Shown here piece after piece: positions 25,833 to 34,594 of a stretch of 64,000 nucleotides of DNA. The position numbers and the translations under genes are program-made. The number at the start of each line of letters is the position of its first letter. Within the stretch, counting starts at the first letter, position 1. The notes under the pieces were generated by a model. The model was not told the origin of the DNA, did no database searches, and saw nothing but the letters and a program-made list of their open reading frames with translations. The stretch comes from M3007 sp033764075 (GTDB taxonomy: Bacteria; Bacteroidota; Bacteroidia; Chitinophagales; Saprospiraceae): assembly GCA_033764075.1 (NCBI GenBank), contig JANRJH010000016.1, positions 1 through 64,000 on the forward strand, written 5' to 3'.

Positions 25833-27281
25833 TTAATCTTTCGCCCGTTGCTTCAAAAAGTTGTAAAGCAAACGAACGCCTACGCCCGTACCGTCCTTTG
25901 GCCGGTATGCGTTGGCGCTGCGAAGATAAGCAGGGCCGGCGATGTCGAGGTGTAACCACGGGAAATTGGCGAAATATTCGAGAAATTTACCCGCGGTAAT
26001 CATGCCTGCCGGGCCATTTCCCACATTTTTCAGGTCGGCCATAGAACTTTTCAGCTCCTCGCCGTACTCTTTCCAGAGCGGAAGTTCCACGCAACGCTCA
26101 TAGGTATTCCATCCGCTGTCTTCCAGCATGGACTTGATGTGCCGGGAGGCATTACCCATGTAGCAGATGGCCTGGTTGCCGAGCGCGCGCACCGCGGCCC
26201 CGGTAAGTGTGGCTACGTCGAGCACCAGTTCCGGATCGTACCGCTTGGCGTAATGGAGGGCGTCGGCGAGAATAATGCGCCCTTCAGCGTCTGTGTTGAC
26301 CACCTCAACAGTGTCGCCGGAATACATCTGGATGATGTCTCCGGGCGCCAGAGCCTTTTCGCCGATCATGTTGTCGGTGGCTGGAATCAGGCCAATGACG
26401 TGTACGGGCAGCCGGTTTCTGGCCGCTGCGGCCATCGCGCCCAGCACGGCGCCTGCGCCGGCCATGTCACATTTCATGGTTTCCATTCCCTCGGCCGTTT
26501 TGAGGCTCAGCCCGCCGGTGTCGTATACCACGCCTTTTCCAACCAGCACCATCGGCTTGGGGTTCACGGCCGTTTCCGGCTTCCACTCCAGTATGCAGAA
26601 AAAGGGCGGCACGCTGCTGGCGCGGTTAACCGCCAGCAATCCGCCCATGCCCAGCGCTTCGATCTCTTCTTTGCCCAGCACCTCGATGTTCAGTCCGTAG
26701 TTGCCAGCAACCTCCCGGGCGGCATCTGCCAGCGCAATGGCGTTGAAGTGCATGTGCGGCTCATTCACCAGGTCGCGTGTAATGAACACGGCCTCTATCA
26801 GGCTATCCAGCTCCCGGATCGCCTCCGGCGCAACACCCGGTACGTCAATGCCGATGTAGTCGAGTTCGGGCGACTCTTTTTCGCACTTGGTGCGATACTT
26901 TTTGAACGAATAACTGCCAAGCGCAAGCCCTTCGGCAAATGCCAGCACGGGAACTTCCGGGTGGGTCGTGCGAATCACCACCTCGCTGAGTTGGTTTGTT
27001 CGCATGTCGGCTAAAAAAGCGGCGCCGGCCCGGCGGGTGATCTCCAGGGTGTCGGCTTCGTCGGTTCCCTGCTCCAGGATGCGCACAAAAAGGGTCTGGT
27101 CGGGTCTTGGAAAAAAGAACTGCCGCACCTGACGGGCCAGAGCGCTCGTCAGGAATTGCATTTCAGGGTCCGTTAACAGACCGCTAAGGCTTTCGGTGGC
27201 CGACGGCAGCGCCAGGATGGCGGTAGCCTGGCAGGCCCTGTCGGCATTATGTTCGGATAGGTAAACTCTTTTCACAATCAC
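25833..27281 (-). CDS. pepA: Leucyl aminopeptidase (M17)
   Basis: 482 aa cytosolic dizinc aminopeptidase. VGKGVVYDTGGLSLK (metal Lys and Asp, ~247-261), KCDMAGAGAVLGAM and the M17 signature NTDAEGRIILADAL (~325-338) are intact. There is no ATG at the N terminus; the best start is GTG at 27281 or GTG at 27275, both followed by KRVYLSEHN. First gene of the operon with pdxA and the ROK kinase. Confidence 0.92.
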   Translation of the reverse strand: MIVKRVYLSEHNADRACQATAILALPSATESLSGLLTDPEMQFLTSALARQVRQFFFPRPDQTLFVRILEQGTDEADTLEITRRAGAAFLADMRTNQLSEVVIRTTHPEVPVLAFAEGLALGSYSFKKYRTKCEKESPELDYIGIDVPGVAPEAIRELDSLIEAVFITRDLVNEPHMHFNAIALADAAREVAGNYGLNIEVLGKEEIEALGMGGLLAVNRASSVPPFFCILEWKPETAVNPKPMVLVGKGVVYDTGGLSLKTAEGMETMKCDMAGAGAVLGAMAAAARNRLPVHVIGLIPATDNMIGEKALAPGDIIQMYSGDTVEVVNTDAEGRIILADALHYAKRYDPELVLDVATLTGAAVRALGNQAICYMGNASRHIKSMLEDSGWNTYERCVELPLWKEYGEELKSSMADLKNVGNGPAGMITAGKFLEYFANFPWLHLDIAGPAYLRSANAYRPKDGTGVGVRLLYNFLKQRAKD

Positions 27282-27506
27282 AAAAGATTAGTAGGGGCAG
27301 GCAAAAAATGAGCATTCAAGCGGCGAATGTCTGCCATTTAAAGCCAAAAACCGGGCCAATTTTGGGTGCGGCTACTCTTGTGAGGGTATGGTCGTTTTTC
27401 CGTTTGGCTGGTGACATGCAATTTTTTTTTCTGTGAAAAAATATTCCGGTAACTTCGGCTCCCATTTCCAATCCCCGGCAATAAACCTGTTTTATCCGTC
27501 AACGCC

Positions 27507-27935
27507 ATGCATTGTCGTATTCTCTTTTCTCTCGCACTGCTCTTTTGCTCCCTGACGGCCCGGGCACAAATGGAACGCACCGTTTACCAGATCTTTCCCG
27601 CCGACTCTGCAAAGGCCATTTTGTTGGATATTGCGGGGAGCTACGAGTTGGTCCCCTGGGCTGCCGACAATGTGCTGGCTGAAACGCACATCCAGATTTG
27701 GAACGCCTCCCCGGAAATTCTGGATTATCTGATCGAAAAAGGCCGTTATGCCCTTGAGCCTGTCCGGGAAGGAGACAACCTGACGCTCGTGTCGAAAGAC
27801 AAGGAGCGAAAGACCCTGAAGAACCGGAACGGTGTATGGTGCGATGAAGTGGTGTTGCTCAAGCTGTTCATTCCCGATTTTTACCAGTGGCCGGAGGGGC
27901 AGGCGGTCAAGGAACTGATGCTGAAAGAGAACTGA
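27507..27935 (+). CDS. Hypothetical secreted protein
   Basis: 142 aa with a signal peptide (cleavage near ARAQM, residue ~21). The mature part is beta-rich, mentions VYQIFPADSAKAILLDIAGS and ends in a Lys/Glu tail; it resembles adhesin-type DUF4097 repeats only weakly. The flavoprotein gene follows 2 bp later, so the two are co-transcribed. Function unknown. Confidence 0.65.
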   Translation: MHCRILFSLALLFCSLTARAQMERTVYQIFPADSAKAILLDIAGSYELVPWAADNVLAETHIQIWNASPEILDYLIEKGRYALEPVREGDNLTLVSKDKERKTLKNRNGVWCDEVVLLKLFIPDFYQWPEGQAVKELMLKEN

Positions 27936-27937
27936 CC

Positions 27938-29548
27938 ATGCCCCGACTCGTTGAACTCGTGTTGCTGCCCGGGGAGCGTCGCGATGCCGGGTTGATTCGC
28001 CACAAGGCGGCGCAACAAAGCGGTTTGGCGCCGGAGGCGATCGCGCACGTAGAGGTGCTCAAGGCTTCGCTCGACGCGCGCAGCCGACGGCCCGTGTACC
28101 GGTTGCGCGCCGAAGTGTATGGCCCGGAGGAGGTCTATGTGCCTGAAGCGCCGGTGTTGTCCGGATTTCACGCTGTCTCCGACAAACGCTCCGCAGTGAT
28201 CGTTGGTGCAGGTCCGGCCGGGTATTTTGCCGCGCTGGAACTGATCGAGCTGGGGATCCGACCCATTGTATTGGACAGGGGGCAAGACGCCCGCACGCGC
28301 CGACGCGACTTGCGCGCGATCCAACAGTACGGCGTGGTAAATCCGCACTCCAATTACTGTTTTGGTGAGGGTGGCGCCGGTACGTATTCCGACGGCAAGT
28401 TGTACACCCGTTCGGTTAAGCGGGGCAACATGATCAAAGTGCTTCGGTTGCTGGTGGAGCACGGTGCGTCATCCGACATCCTGGAGGAGGCTCATCCGCA
28501 CATCGGCTCCAACAAGCTGCCGGCGGTGGTGCAAAACATGCGGGCCACCATTGAACGATATGGGGGCTGCGTGCTTTTTGGCCGGCACGTGACCGATCTG
28601 GTGCTGCGCGACGGGCACGTCGTGGGCGTACGCACCGAGCCTGCTCCCTCGCCCCATGCCGAGGCGCCCCCCCAGGTATCGGTGTCCGAAGAGTGGCTGG
28701 GCGACGCGGTGATCCTGGCGACCGGGCACTCTGCGCGCGATGTGTACCGACTTCTGGACCACAAAGGAATGCGCATAGAAGCCAAGCCTTTTGCCCTTGG
28801 GGTGCGCGTGGAGCACCCGCAACCGCTCATCGACCGCCTCCAATACCACAGCGACACCAGAGACGAACACTTGCCGGCGGCGAGTTACAGCCTGGTATGC
28901 CAGGTGCGCGAGCGGGGTGTGTTCTCCTTTTGCATGTGTCCCGGAGGACTTATCGTGCCGGCGGCCACGGCGCCCGGCGAGATCGTGGTCAATGGTATGA
29001 GCATGAGCCGGCGCGATTCGCCGTTCGCCAATTCAGGCATGGTGACGGCCGTTGAAACGGTCGACCTGAAGCCTTGGGAAAAGCACGGCGTGTTTGCCGC
29101 CATGGCTTTTCAGGCGGCGGTGGAACAGCGCATGTTCGACGCCGGCGACGGCAGCCAGAAAGGGCCGGCGCTCCGGCTTCCCGATTTCATTCAGGGCCGG
29201 TTGTCTGCTTCGCTGCCCGACTCTTCCTACATCCCGGGCTTGTTCCCGGCGCCATTGTACGATTTGCTGCCTGCTTTCATTGCCACAAGGTTGCGCGACG
29301 GCCTGCGTCAGTTCGGCAAGCAAATGCCGGGTTTCCTGACCGAAGAGGCGGTGGTGGTGGGAACGGAAAGCCGCACCAGCGCGCCGGTGCGCATCCCGCG
29401 CGATGTTTCAACGCTCCAGCATCCGGATGCGCCCGGCCTTTTCCCCTGTGGCGAAGGAGCCGGATACGCCGGCGGCATTCTCTCGGCAGCGATGGACGGG
29501 CAAAATGTGGCGCGGAAGGTAGCGGCCATGGTGGGCGGAGACCGGTAG
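27938..29548 (+). CDS. FAD-dependent oxidoreductase (COG2509 type)
   Basis: 536 aa. An N-terminal ~90-residue alpha/beta domain precedes a FAD Rossmann motif, AVIVGAGPAGYFAALELIE. HSNYCFGEGGAGTYSDGKLYTR, FCMCPGGLIVPAA and CGEGAGYAGGILSAAMDG are typical of the uncharacterised FAD-utilising dehydrogenase family. It is soluble; the electron acceptor and substrate are unknown. Start at 27938, just after the preceding stop. Convergent with arfB (6 bp). Confidence 0.88.
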   Translation: MPRLVELVLLPGERRDAGLIRHKAAQQSGLAPEAIAHVEVLKASLDARSRRPVYRLRAEVYGPEEVYVPEAPVLSGFHAVSDKRSAVIVGAGPAGYFAALELIELGIRPIVLDRGQDARTRRRDLRAIQQYGVVNPHSNYCFGEGGAGTYSDGKLYTRSVKRGNMIKVLRLLVEHGASSDILEEAHPHIGSNKLPAVVQNMRATIERYGGCVLFGRHVTDLVLRDGHVVGVRTEPAPSPHAEAPPQVSVSEEWLGDAVILATGHSARDVYRLLDHKGMRIEAKPFALGVRVEHPQPLIDRLQYHSDTRDEHLPAASYSLVCQVRERGVFSFCMCPGGLIVPAATAPGEIVVNGMSMSRRDSPFANSGMVTAVETVDLKPWEKHGVFAAMAFQAAVEQRMFDAGDGSQKGPALRLPDFIQGRLSASLPDSSYIPGLFPAPLYDLLPAFIATRLRDGLRQFGKQMPGFLTEEAVVVGTESRTSAPVRIPRDVSTLQHPDAPGLFPCGEGAGYAGGILSAAMDGQNVARKVAAMVGGDR

Positions 29549-29554
29549 CCGCTT

Positions 29555-29959
29555 TTACCCGATCCCTATTTTCTTACGCCCCTCCTTGACTTCGCTGCGG
29601 CGCGCTTTGGCCGCGCGGCGCGCCTGGCGCACCGATTCGGGGATGCCCGTGGGCCTGCGGATTTTGACAGGGCGCAGGGCTTCGCGCAGCAACTGGTGAA
29701 GGCGGGCGATGGCTTTGCGTTTGTTGGCCAGCTGCGACCGTTCGGTCTGGCTCATCACGACCAACTCGCCCGCAGCGTTCAGGCGATTTTTCAGGCGGTC
29801 CAGCAGGCGCGCTTTTTCCGAGGTGCTCAGCGCCAGGGAGTCCACCACCTGAAAACGGGCTTCCACCTTGGTTTCCACTTTGTTCACATGCTGGCCACCG
29901 GCGCCGCCGGAGCGGGCGGTGCGGAACTGGATTTCGGCAGACAAGCGTTCGGTGTTCAT
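29555..29959 (-). CDS. arfB: Alternative ribosome-rescue factor ArfB (YaeJ-type peptidyl-tRNA hydrolase)
   Basis: 134 aa. Catalytic GGQ in TARSGGAGGQHVNKVETK (~14-31), no codon-recognition domain, and a basic C-terminal tail (ARRAAKARRSEVKEGRKK) that in ArfB enters the empty mRNA channel of stalled ribosomes. Start at 29959 (MNTERLSAEIQF) fits family length; the longer frame has no homologous N terminus. Confidence 0.93.
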   Translation of the reverse strand: MNTERLSAEIQFRTARSGGAGGQHVNKVETKVEARFQVVDSLALSTSEKARLLDRLKNRLNAAGELVVMSQTERSQLANKRKAIARLHQLLREALRPVKIRRPTGIPESVRQARRAAKARRSEVKEGRKKIGIG

Positions 29960-30064
29960 GATGGTATCGGTTTCGGGATTCAGGGGTATGAACGTATAGT
30001 CACTCCAAACGCTGTGAGGTTGCAATCAGTTCCGCTAAAATAATCCAAATGAATGTTAAATCTG

Positions 30065-30094
30065 TTGCGTATTACCTGATGTAGATTACCTTTG
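30065..30094 (+). promoter_or_regulatory. Promoter TTG-N19-TACCTTTG
   Basis: TTG at 30065-30067 and TACCTTTG at 30087-30094: canonical spacing, 29 bp before the ATG of the T9SS protein. Confidence 0.7.
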
Positions 30095-30122
30095 TTTTTT
30101 ATTGCTTAACCATTCAATACGA

Positions 30123-30809
30123 ATGATGATGAAACAGCTTTTTACCCTTTTTTGCATATTGTCGATCGGCATGTACAGTTTGCAGGCCCAATCGTTCTCC
30201 GTCACGCCGAACCCTTCATCCGTGACGGCGCCCAGCAATGAAGAGGACGTGGAAAACTACGTCACCCTGACCAACAACGTGCCGTTCGCCAAGACCATGC
30301 GCTGGACGCGCACGGTGATTTACCTGTCTGATCCGTCTTTGCAATCGCAGGTTTGCGACAACATCCAGTGCTACCTGCCGAGCGTGAGCAGCAAAACCTT
30401 TCCGCTCGCCGGCAACGAGACCTTCCAAATGATCATGCACCTGCTCAACCCCAACGAGGTTGCGGCGGATGCCATCATTCACCTCAAGGTAAACAATGAA
30501 AATGCGCCTGCAGATTCGCTGACGATTGTTTACACTTTCAGCATCACGTCGGGTATCGGCAGTCCGCTGGGCAATGCCGGCGTGACCTTTTTCCCCAACC
30601 CGGCCAGCGATTTTGTTCAGTTGACCAATGCCGGTCAGGTGGCTGCATTGCGCCTGTATACCATGGAGGGCCGGCTGGCCGCCTACCGCGTCGCCACGCC
30701 TGATCATCGGTACGACATCAGCGCTCTTCAGCCGGGCACCTATGTGCTAGGGCTCGAGAATGCGGAAGGTCGCCTGATCCAGGCCATGGAGGTCGTCAAG
30801 CAGCGCTAG
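30123..30809 (+). CDS. Secreted T9SS-sorted protein
   Basis: 228 aa. Signal peptide ending near YSLQAQS, a beta-sandwich of ~115 residues that resembles an Ig-like/DUF11-type fold (YVTLTNNVPFAKTMRWTRTV), then a type A sorting domain from FFPNPASDFVQL (~160) to the C terminus. ATG at 30123 begins MMMKQLF; the ATG six bases later is equally possible. A small surface or secreted protein of unknown function. Its stop lies 2 bp from the queD stop. Confidence 0.8.
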   Translation: MMMKQLFTLFCILSIGMYSLQAQSFSVTPNPSSVTAPSNEEDVENYVTLTNNVPFAKTMRWTRTVIYLSDPSLQSQVCDNIQCYLPSVSSKTFPLAGNETFQMIMHLLNPNEVAADAIIHLKVNNENAPADSLTIVYTFSITSGIGSPLGNAGVTFFPNPASDFVQLTNAGQVAALRLYTMEGRLAAYRVATPDHRYDISALQPGTYVLGLENAEGRLIQAMEVVKQR

Positions 30810-30811
30810 GC

Positions 30812-31219
30812 TCAGGCGGGGTAGTCCACAAAATTCCGGGGTGTTTCGTAGAGCCGTACCTGCAAGTCGTACCGGTCGGGCAGGTGGCTGCGCAGGATGT
30901 TCCAGATTACCACGCAGATGTTCTCCGCCGTGGGGTTAAGGTGTTTGAACTCGGCCGTTTCGACGTTCAGGTTTTTGTGATCGAACCGGTCTTCCACCTG
31001 CTCCCGGATCAGTTTCGCCAGCCATCCAAGGTCTACAACCATGCCCGATTCGGGGTCTATTGAGCCGGATACCTTTACCTCCAGTTCGTAGTTGTGTCCG
31101 TGGTAATGGGGGTTGTTGCACAGGCCGAATACAGATTTGTTCTGCTCGTCGCTCCACGCCGGGTTGTGAAGCCGGTGGGCGGCGTTAAAGTGGGCTTTTC
31201 GAATAACAGCGACTTTCAT
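30812..31219 (-). CDS. queD: 6-carboxy-5,6,7,8-tetrahydropterin synthase
   Basis: 135 aa, PTPS/QueD family, second step of queuosine and preQ0 synthesis from dihydroneopterin triphosphate. Zinc His in HFNAAHRL (residues ~10-15) and HYHGHNYELEV; catalytic Cys in GLCNNPHYHGHNY; the ETAEF/TAENICV region supplies the active-site Glu. Start at 31219 (MKVAVIRKAHFNAAH). Other queuosine genes are not nearby. Confidence 0.93.
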   Translation of the reverse strand: MKVAVIRKAHFNAAHRLHNPAWSDEQNKSVFGLCNNPHYHGHNYELEVKVSGSIDPESGMVVDLGWLAKLIREQVEDRFDHKNLNVETAEFKHLNPTAENICVVIWNILRSHLPDRYDLQVRLYETPRNFVDYPA

Positions 31220-31304
31220 GGGTATAAAACCGGAAAGGCGCCTCAAAAGTTTGCCGGCCGGCCGGAGTAAATCCGTTTGGCGCGCATTTCATTGTATTTT
31301 TTTC

Positions 31305-31312
31305 TACATTTG
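31305..31312 (+). promoter_or_regulatory. Promoter -7 box TACATTTG
   Basis: Exact TAnnTTTG match 26 bp before the glutathione-peroxidase start; probably also serves holB and ricT. Confidence 0.55.
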
Positions 31313-31337
31313 CCTCGGCGTGTAAAAAAACTTTATT

Positions 31338-31814
31338 ATGCCGTCCATTCACCAGTTTCGTGTAGCAGGGTTATTGGGGGGGGTGATCGATTTTGCAACA
31401 TTTGCAGGCAGGAAGATATTGGTCGTGAATGTAGCCAGCGCATGCGGCTACACTGTTCAATATCAACAGCTTCAGGAATTGTATTCGTATATGCAGGACC
31501 GATTGGTTATCGTCGGTTTCCCGTGTAACGACTTTGGAGACCAGGAACCGGGTACAGCGGAGGAGATTGCTGCATTTTGCCAAACCCAATACGGGGTTAC
31601 TTTCCCTTTGGCAGAAAAGATAGCGATCAAGCCACCGCTGACGCACGCGGTGTACCAATGGCTGACGCGATCTGCACTCAACGGCAAGTTCGACAGCGAG
31701 GTTACCTGGAATTTTCATAAATATCTCCTGGATGAGCGCGGTGAGTTGCTCATTGCCCTGCCGCCTGCGACCGATCCCTTCCATCCGGCCCTGCTCGATC
31801 TGGTGGACGCTTAA
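31338..31814 (+). CDS. Glutathione peroxidase family protein
   Basis: 158 aa thioredoxin-fold peroxidase. Peroxidatic Cys36 in VNVASACGYTVQYQQLQ, resolving-Cys loop GFPCNDFGDQEPG, and WNFHKYLLDERGELL complete the Cys/Gln/Trp/Asn catalytic set. It is the Cys (non-seleno) form and likely thioredoxin-dependent. A run of eight G lies within codons 13-16 (31376-31383) and could be slippery. 12 bp upstream of holB. Confidence 0.9.
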   Translation: MPSIHQFRVAGLLGGVIDFATFAGRKILVVNVASACGYTVQYQQLQELYSYMQDRLVIVGFPCNDFGDQEPGTAEEIAAFCQTQYGVTFPLAEKIAIKPPLTHAVYQWLTRSALNGKFDSEVTWNFHKYLLDERGELLIALPPATDPFHPALLDLVDA

Positions 31815-31826
31815 GCGACCACAGGT

Positions 31827-32936
31827 ATGCGTTTTGAACAAGTGATCGGTCAGGAAAGGAGTAAACGCCGGCTGGCGCAAATGGCGTACGAAGGCCGTAC
31901 GCCACACGCGTTGATGTTGCTCGGCCCCACCGGCAGCGGCAGTCTCGCGCTGGGGCTGGCCATGGCCCAAATGCTGCAATGCCTGAACCCGGCGCCGGAC
32001 GACGCCTGTGGCCAATGCCCGGCTTGCCATAAGGCAGTCAAAAACATCCATCCCGACATCCACTTTTCCTACCCGACCATCGGCGCCGGCGCGGTCAGTA
32101 CCGATTTTTTGCCTGCCTGGCGGGAGGCGGTGGCTGAAAACCCCTATTTCGACGCCTACTCCTGGCTGCAACGCATCGGCGCCGAAAACAAACAGGGAAA
32201 CATCACCCGCGAAGAGTGCGGGGCCATTGTTCATAAACTCAGTCTGCAGATTTTCGAAGGGCGGTATAAAATCCTGCTCCTGTGGCTGCCCGAATACCTG
32301 GGCAAAGAAGGCAACCGGCTGCTCAAACTCATTGAAGAGCCGCCGGAGAATACGGTATTCATACTGGTCGCCGAGCAAACCGATCTGATTCTGCCCACCA
32401 TTCTCTCCCGTTGTCAGTTGGTCAAAACCGATTTGCTGGACGATGAGCTTATCGCCCGGGCGCTGGTCGACAGGGAAGGGGTCGATCCGGAGCAAGCCCG
32501 TGCCCTGGCACATCTGGCCGATGGCGATTACACGCGCGCAACCCAAATGGCCGGTAACGAAATACGTAATGACGCCGCATTATTCCTCGACTGGCTCCGC
32601 AAATGCTGGCGCGGAAACGGTGTGGACCTGGTCCAGTCTGCCGACCAAATCTCCCGGCTCGGGCGGGAAAACCAAAAACAATTCCTGCTTTACGCCCTCC
32701 ATTTCCTGCGCGAACTGCTGGCCCTGTCCGCCGCCGGCCACACCCGGTTGCGCCTCCAACCCGATGAGTTGACCACCGCCGGGAATATGTCAAAAGTGCT
32801 CGACTGGCGACGTGTAGACGCCATGAGCCGTTTGCTGAACGATAAAATTTACCACGTTGAACGAAATGCCAATCCGAAAATATTGTTCCTGGACGCCGGT
32901 ATCCGGCTGCATGGGATTATGGTGTCCCACGGTTGA
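31827..32936 (+). CDS. holB: DNA polymerase III subunit delta'
   Basis: 369 aa AAA+ clamp-loader subunit. MRFEQVIGQERSKRRLAQM, P-loop-like LLGPTGSGSLALG, a zinc knuckle (C-x8-C-x2-C-x2-C, from about residue 53) and the SRC motif at ILSRCQL (~195) are present. It opens the beta clamp with tau/gamma and delta. The stop codon TGA lies inside the first REP-like palindrome, so the last residues MVSHG come from the repeat. ricT follows, a gene order also seen in Firmicutes (holB-yaaT). Confidence 0.92.
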   Translation: MRFEQVIGQERSKRRLAQMAYEGRTPHALMLLGPTGSGSLALGLAMAQMLQCLNPAPDDACGQCPACHKAVKNIHPDIHFSYPTIGAGAVSTDFLPAWREAVAENPYFDAYSWLQRIGAENKQGNITREECGAIVHKLSLQIFEGRYKILLLWLPEYLGKEGNRLLKLIEEPPENTVFILVAEQTDLILPTILSRCQLVKTDLLDDELIARALVDREGVDPEQARALAHLADGDYTRATQMAGNEIRNDAALFLDWLRKCWRGNGVDLVQSADQISRLGRENQKQFLLYALHFLRELLALSAAGHTRLRLQPDELTTAGNMSKVLDWRRVDAMSRLLNDKIYHVERNANPKILFLDAGIRLHGIMVSHG

Positions 32937-33001
32937 CGTCGTGGGTTGCGTCCCACGGCTGAAGCCGTGGGTTGATGGTGTCCCACGGCTGAAGCCGTGG
33001 G
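32926..33001. repeat. REP-like palindrome cluster (copy group 2)
   Basis: Three copies: a degenerate one at 32926-32945 and two exact copies of CCCACGGCTGAAGCCGTGGG at 32952-32971 and 32982-33001, separated by about 6 and 10 bp. It lies between holB and ricT in the same direction of transcription. Confidence 0.9.
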
Positions 33002-33049
33002 CTGATGAGTCAAAATCTCTTTTAACCGCATAGTGAATTTTTAACAAAT

Positions 33050-34513
33050 ATGGGCTGCTTAGGATGTTCCTGCTCCACCGATAAAGACAACGCCCCCGGC
33101 TGCCGTTCGAACGGTGGTTGCGGCAGCGGCGGTTGCAATCGCCACAATACATACGACTGGATCTCTGCGCTGGGTATTGGCGATGCCCACACGTTCGACG
33201 TGGTAGAGGTCAGTTTTAAAAACGGATCGCACAAGGAGTTTTACAATAACCCGCCCCACACCCGCGTAGTCACGGGCGATCAGGTGCTGGTGGAGTGCGG
33301 AAATGGCGGTTTCGACATCGGCCAGGTGAGCCTCAGCGGGGAACTGGTGCGCTTGCAGATGAAGCGCAAAAAAGTCCGGTCCGACGCCCGCCTGCTCACC
33401 GTCATCCGAAAAGCGCACGAGCGCGACCTGGAACGGCTGGATGAGGTGCGTCGACAGGAACGCGATATCATGATCCGCGCCCGCGCCGTAGCCCGCTCTT
33501 TGGGGCTGAATATGAAAATCGGGGACGTCGAATTCCAGGGCGACGGACGCAAGTGCACCTTTTATTACACCGCCGACGGACGCGTGGACTTCCGGGAACT
33601 CATCCGGCATTACGCCCGCGAGTTCAAGGTGAAAATTGAAATGCGGCAGATCGGCGCCCGTCAGGAATCGGCCCGTATCGGTGGTCTGGGCAATTGCGGC
33701 CGCGAACTCTGTTGCTCCACCTGGCTGACCGAATTCAAAAGCGTGAACACGGCGGCAGCGCGGTATCAAAACCTGGCCATAAACCAGACCAAGCTGTCCG
33801 GCATGTGCGGCCGTCTGAAATGCTGCCTCAATTACGAACTGGACACCTACGTGGAAGCGCTGGAAGAATTTCCGGACAAGGCCGAAAAGCTCCGCACAAC
33901 ACAGGGGCTCGCCATACTGGTCAAAACCGACGTGTTCAAGCGCCTGATGTACTACACCTACGTCGACAACCGGGGCAAACTCTTCACCCTGCACGTGGAC
34001 CAGGTCTGGGAGGTGCTCGACCTTATTAAAAAAGGACAACTGCCGACAAGCCTGGAGGACATACAAGCCATGGCCCCGCCATCTGAAGAGCCGGAGGAGG
34101 TGGAGCCGGATTACGAGAGCGTGGACAACGTGATCGAACTGCCGTTCGAGAAGCGGACCAAACGCCGCAAAAAGAAAAAGAAAAACCGCAGCGGCGCCAC
34201 CGCAGCGCAAGCCGTTGAAAACGCAGCAGACAAACCGTCCCGGAACGATCAACGGAACCGGCAACCGGATCAACAACGCCGCTCCGACGGGCAAGGCAAG
34301 CCTAAAGACCAGGGGCAGCGCCCCAGACCTCCTCGACCACAGCCGGGTGATAAGCCCCAAGCCAAAGACGCGGGCCAGCAACGCCCGCCGCTGGATGCTG
34401 CTCCGCCTAAAGACGTACAGGCCGGCGGCGGATCACCCAAAAACAATAATCGCCGCAGGGATAAACGCCGGAAGAAACCCGGCTCAAACAGACCACCGGA
34501 TAAGCAAGAGTAA
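33050..34513 (+). CDS. ricT: PSP1-domain protein RicT (YaaT family)
   Basis: 487 aa. A Cys-rich N terminus (GCLGCSCSTDKDN, with several CG pairs to ~30) precedes the PSP1 core: VVEVSFKNGSHKEFY, RQIGARQESARIGGLGNCG and LSGMCGRLKCCLNYE. In Bacillus, RicT with RicA/RicF forms an Fe-S complex that guides RNase Y mRNA maturation. The last ~130 residues form a low-complexity Lys/Pro/Gln/Arg tail, common in Bacteroidota and probably disordered or RNA-binding (inference). Downstream of holB across the REP cluster. Confidence 0.9.
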   Translation: MGCLGCSCSTDKDNAPGCRSNGGCGSGGCNRHNTYDWISALGIGDAHTFDVVEVSFKNGSHKEFYNNPPHTRVVTGDQVLVECGNGGFDIGQVSLSGELVRLQMKRKKVRSDARLLTVIRKAHERDLERLDEVRRQERDIMIRARAVARSLGLNMKIGDVEFQGDGRKCTFYYTADGRVDFRELIRHYAREFKVKIEMRQIGARQESARIGGLGNCGRELCCSTWLTEFKSVNTAAARYQNLAINQTKLSGMCGRLKCCLNYELDTYVEALEEFPDKAEKLRTTQGLAILVKTDVFKRLMYYTYVDNRGKLFTLHVDQVWEVLDLIKKGQLPTSLEDIQAMAPPSEEPEEVEPDYESVDNVIELPFEKRTKRRKKKKKNRSGATAAQAVENAADKPSRNDQRNRQPDQQRRSDGQGKPKDQGQRPRPPRPQPGDKPQAKDAGQQRPPLDAAPPKDVQAGGGSPKNNNRRRDKRRKKPGSNRPPDKQE

Positions 34514-34526
34514 CCATGTGATTGTA

Positions 34527-34557
34527 TTGGCGTTCTGACATGGCACGCGTACCTTTG
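34527..34557 (+). promoter_or_regulatory. Promoter TTG-N20-TACCTTTG for lpd
   Basis: TTG at 34527-34529 and TACCTTTG at 34550-34557; 37 bp to the ATG at 34595. It also shows that the reading from 34559 includes untranslated leader. Confidence 0.7.
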
Positions 34558-34594
34558 CGTGCCTGCCAAGGCGCTTCATCCAAATACAACTCGC

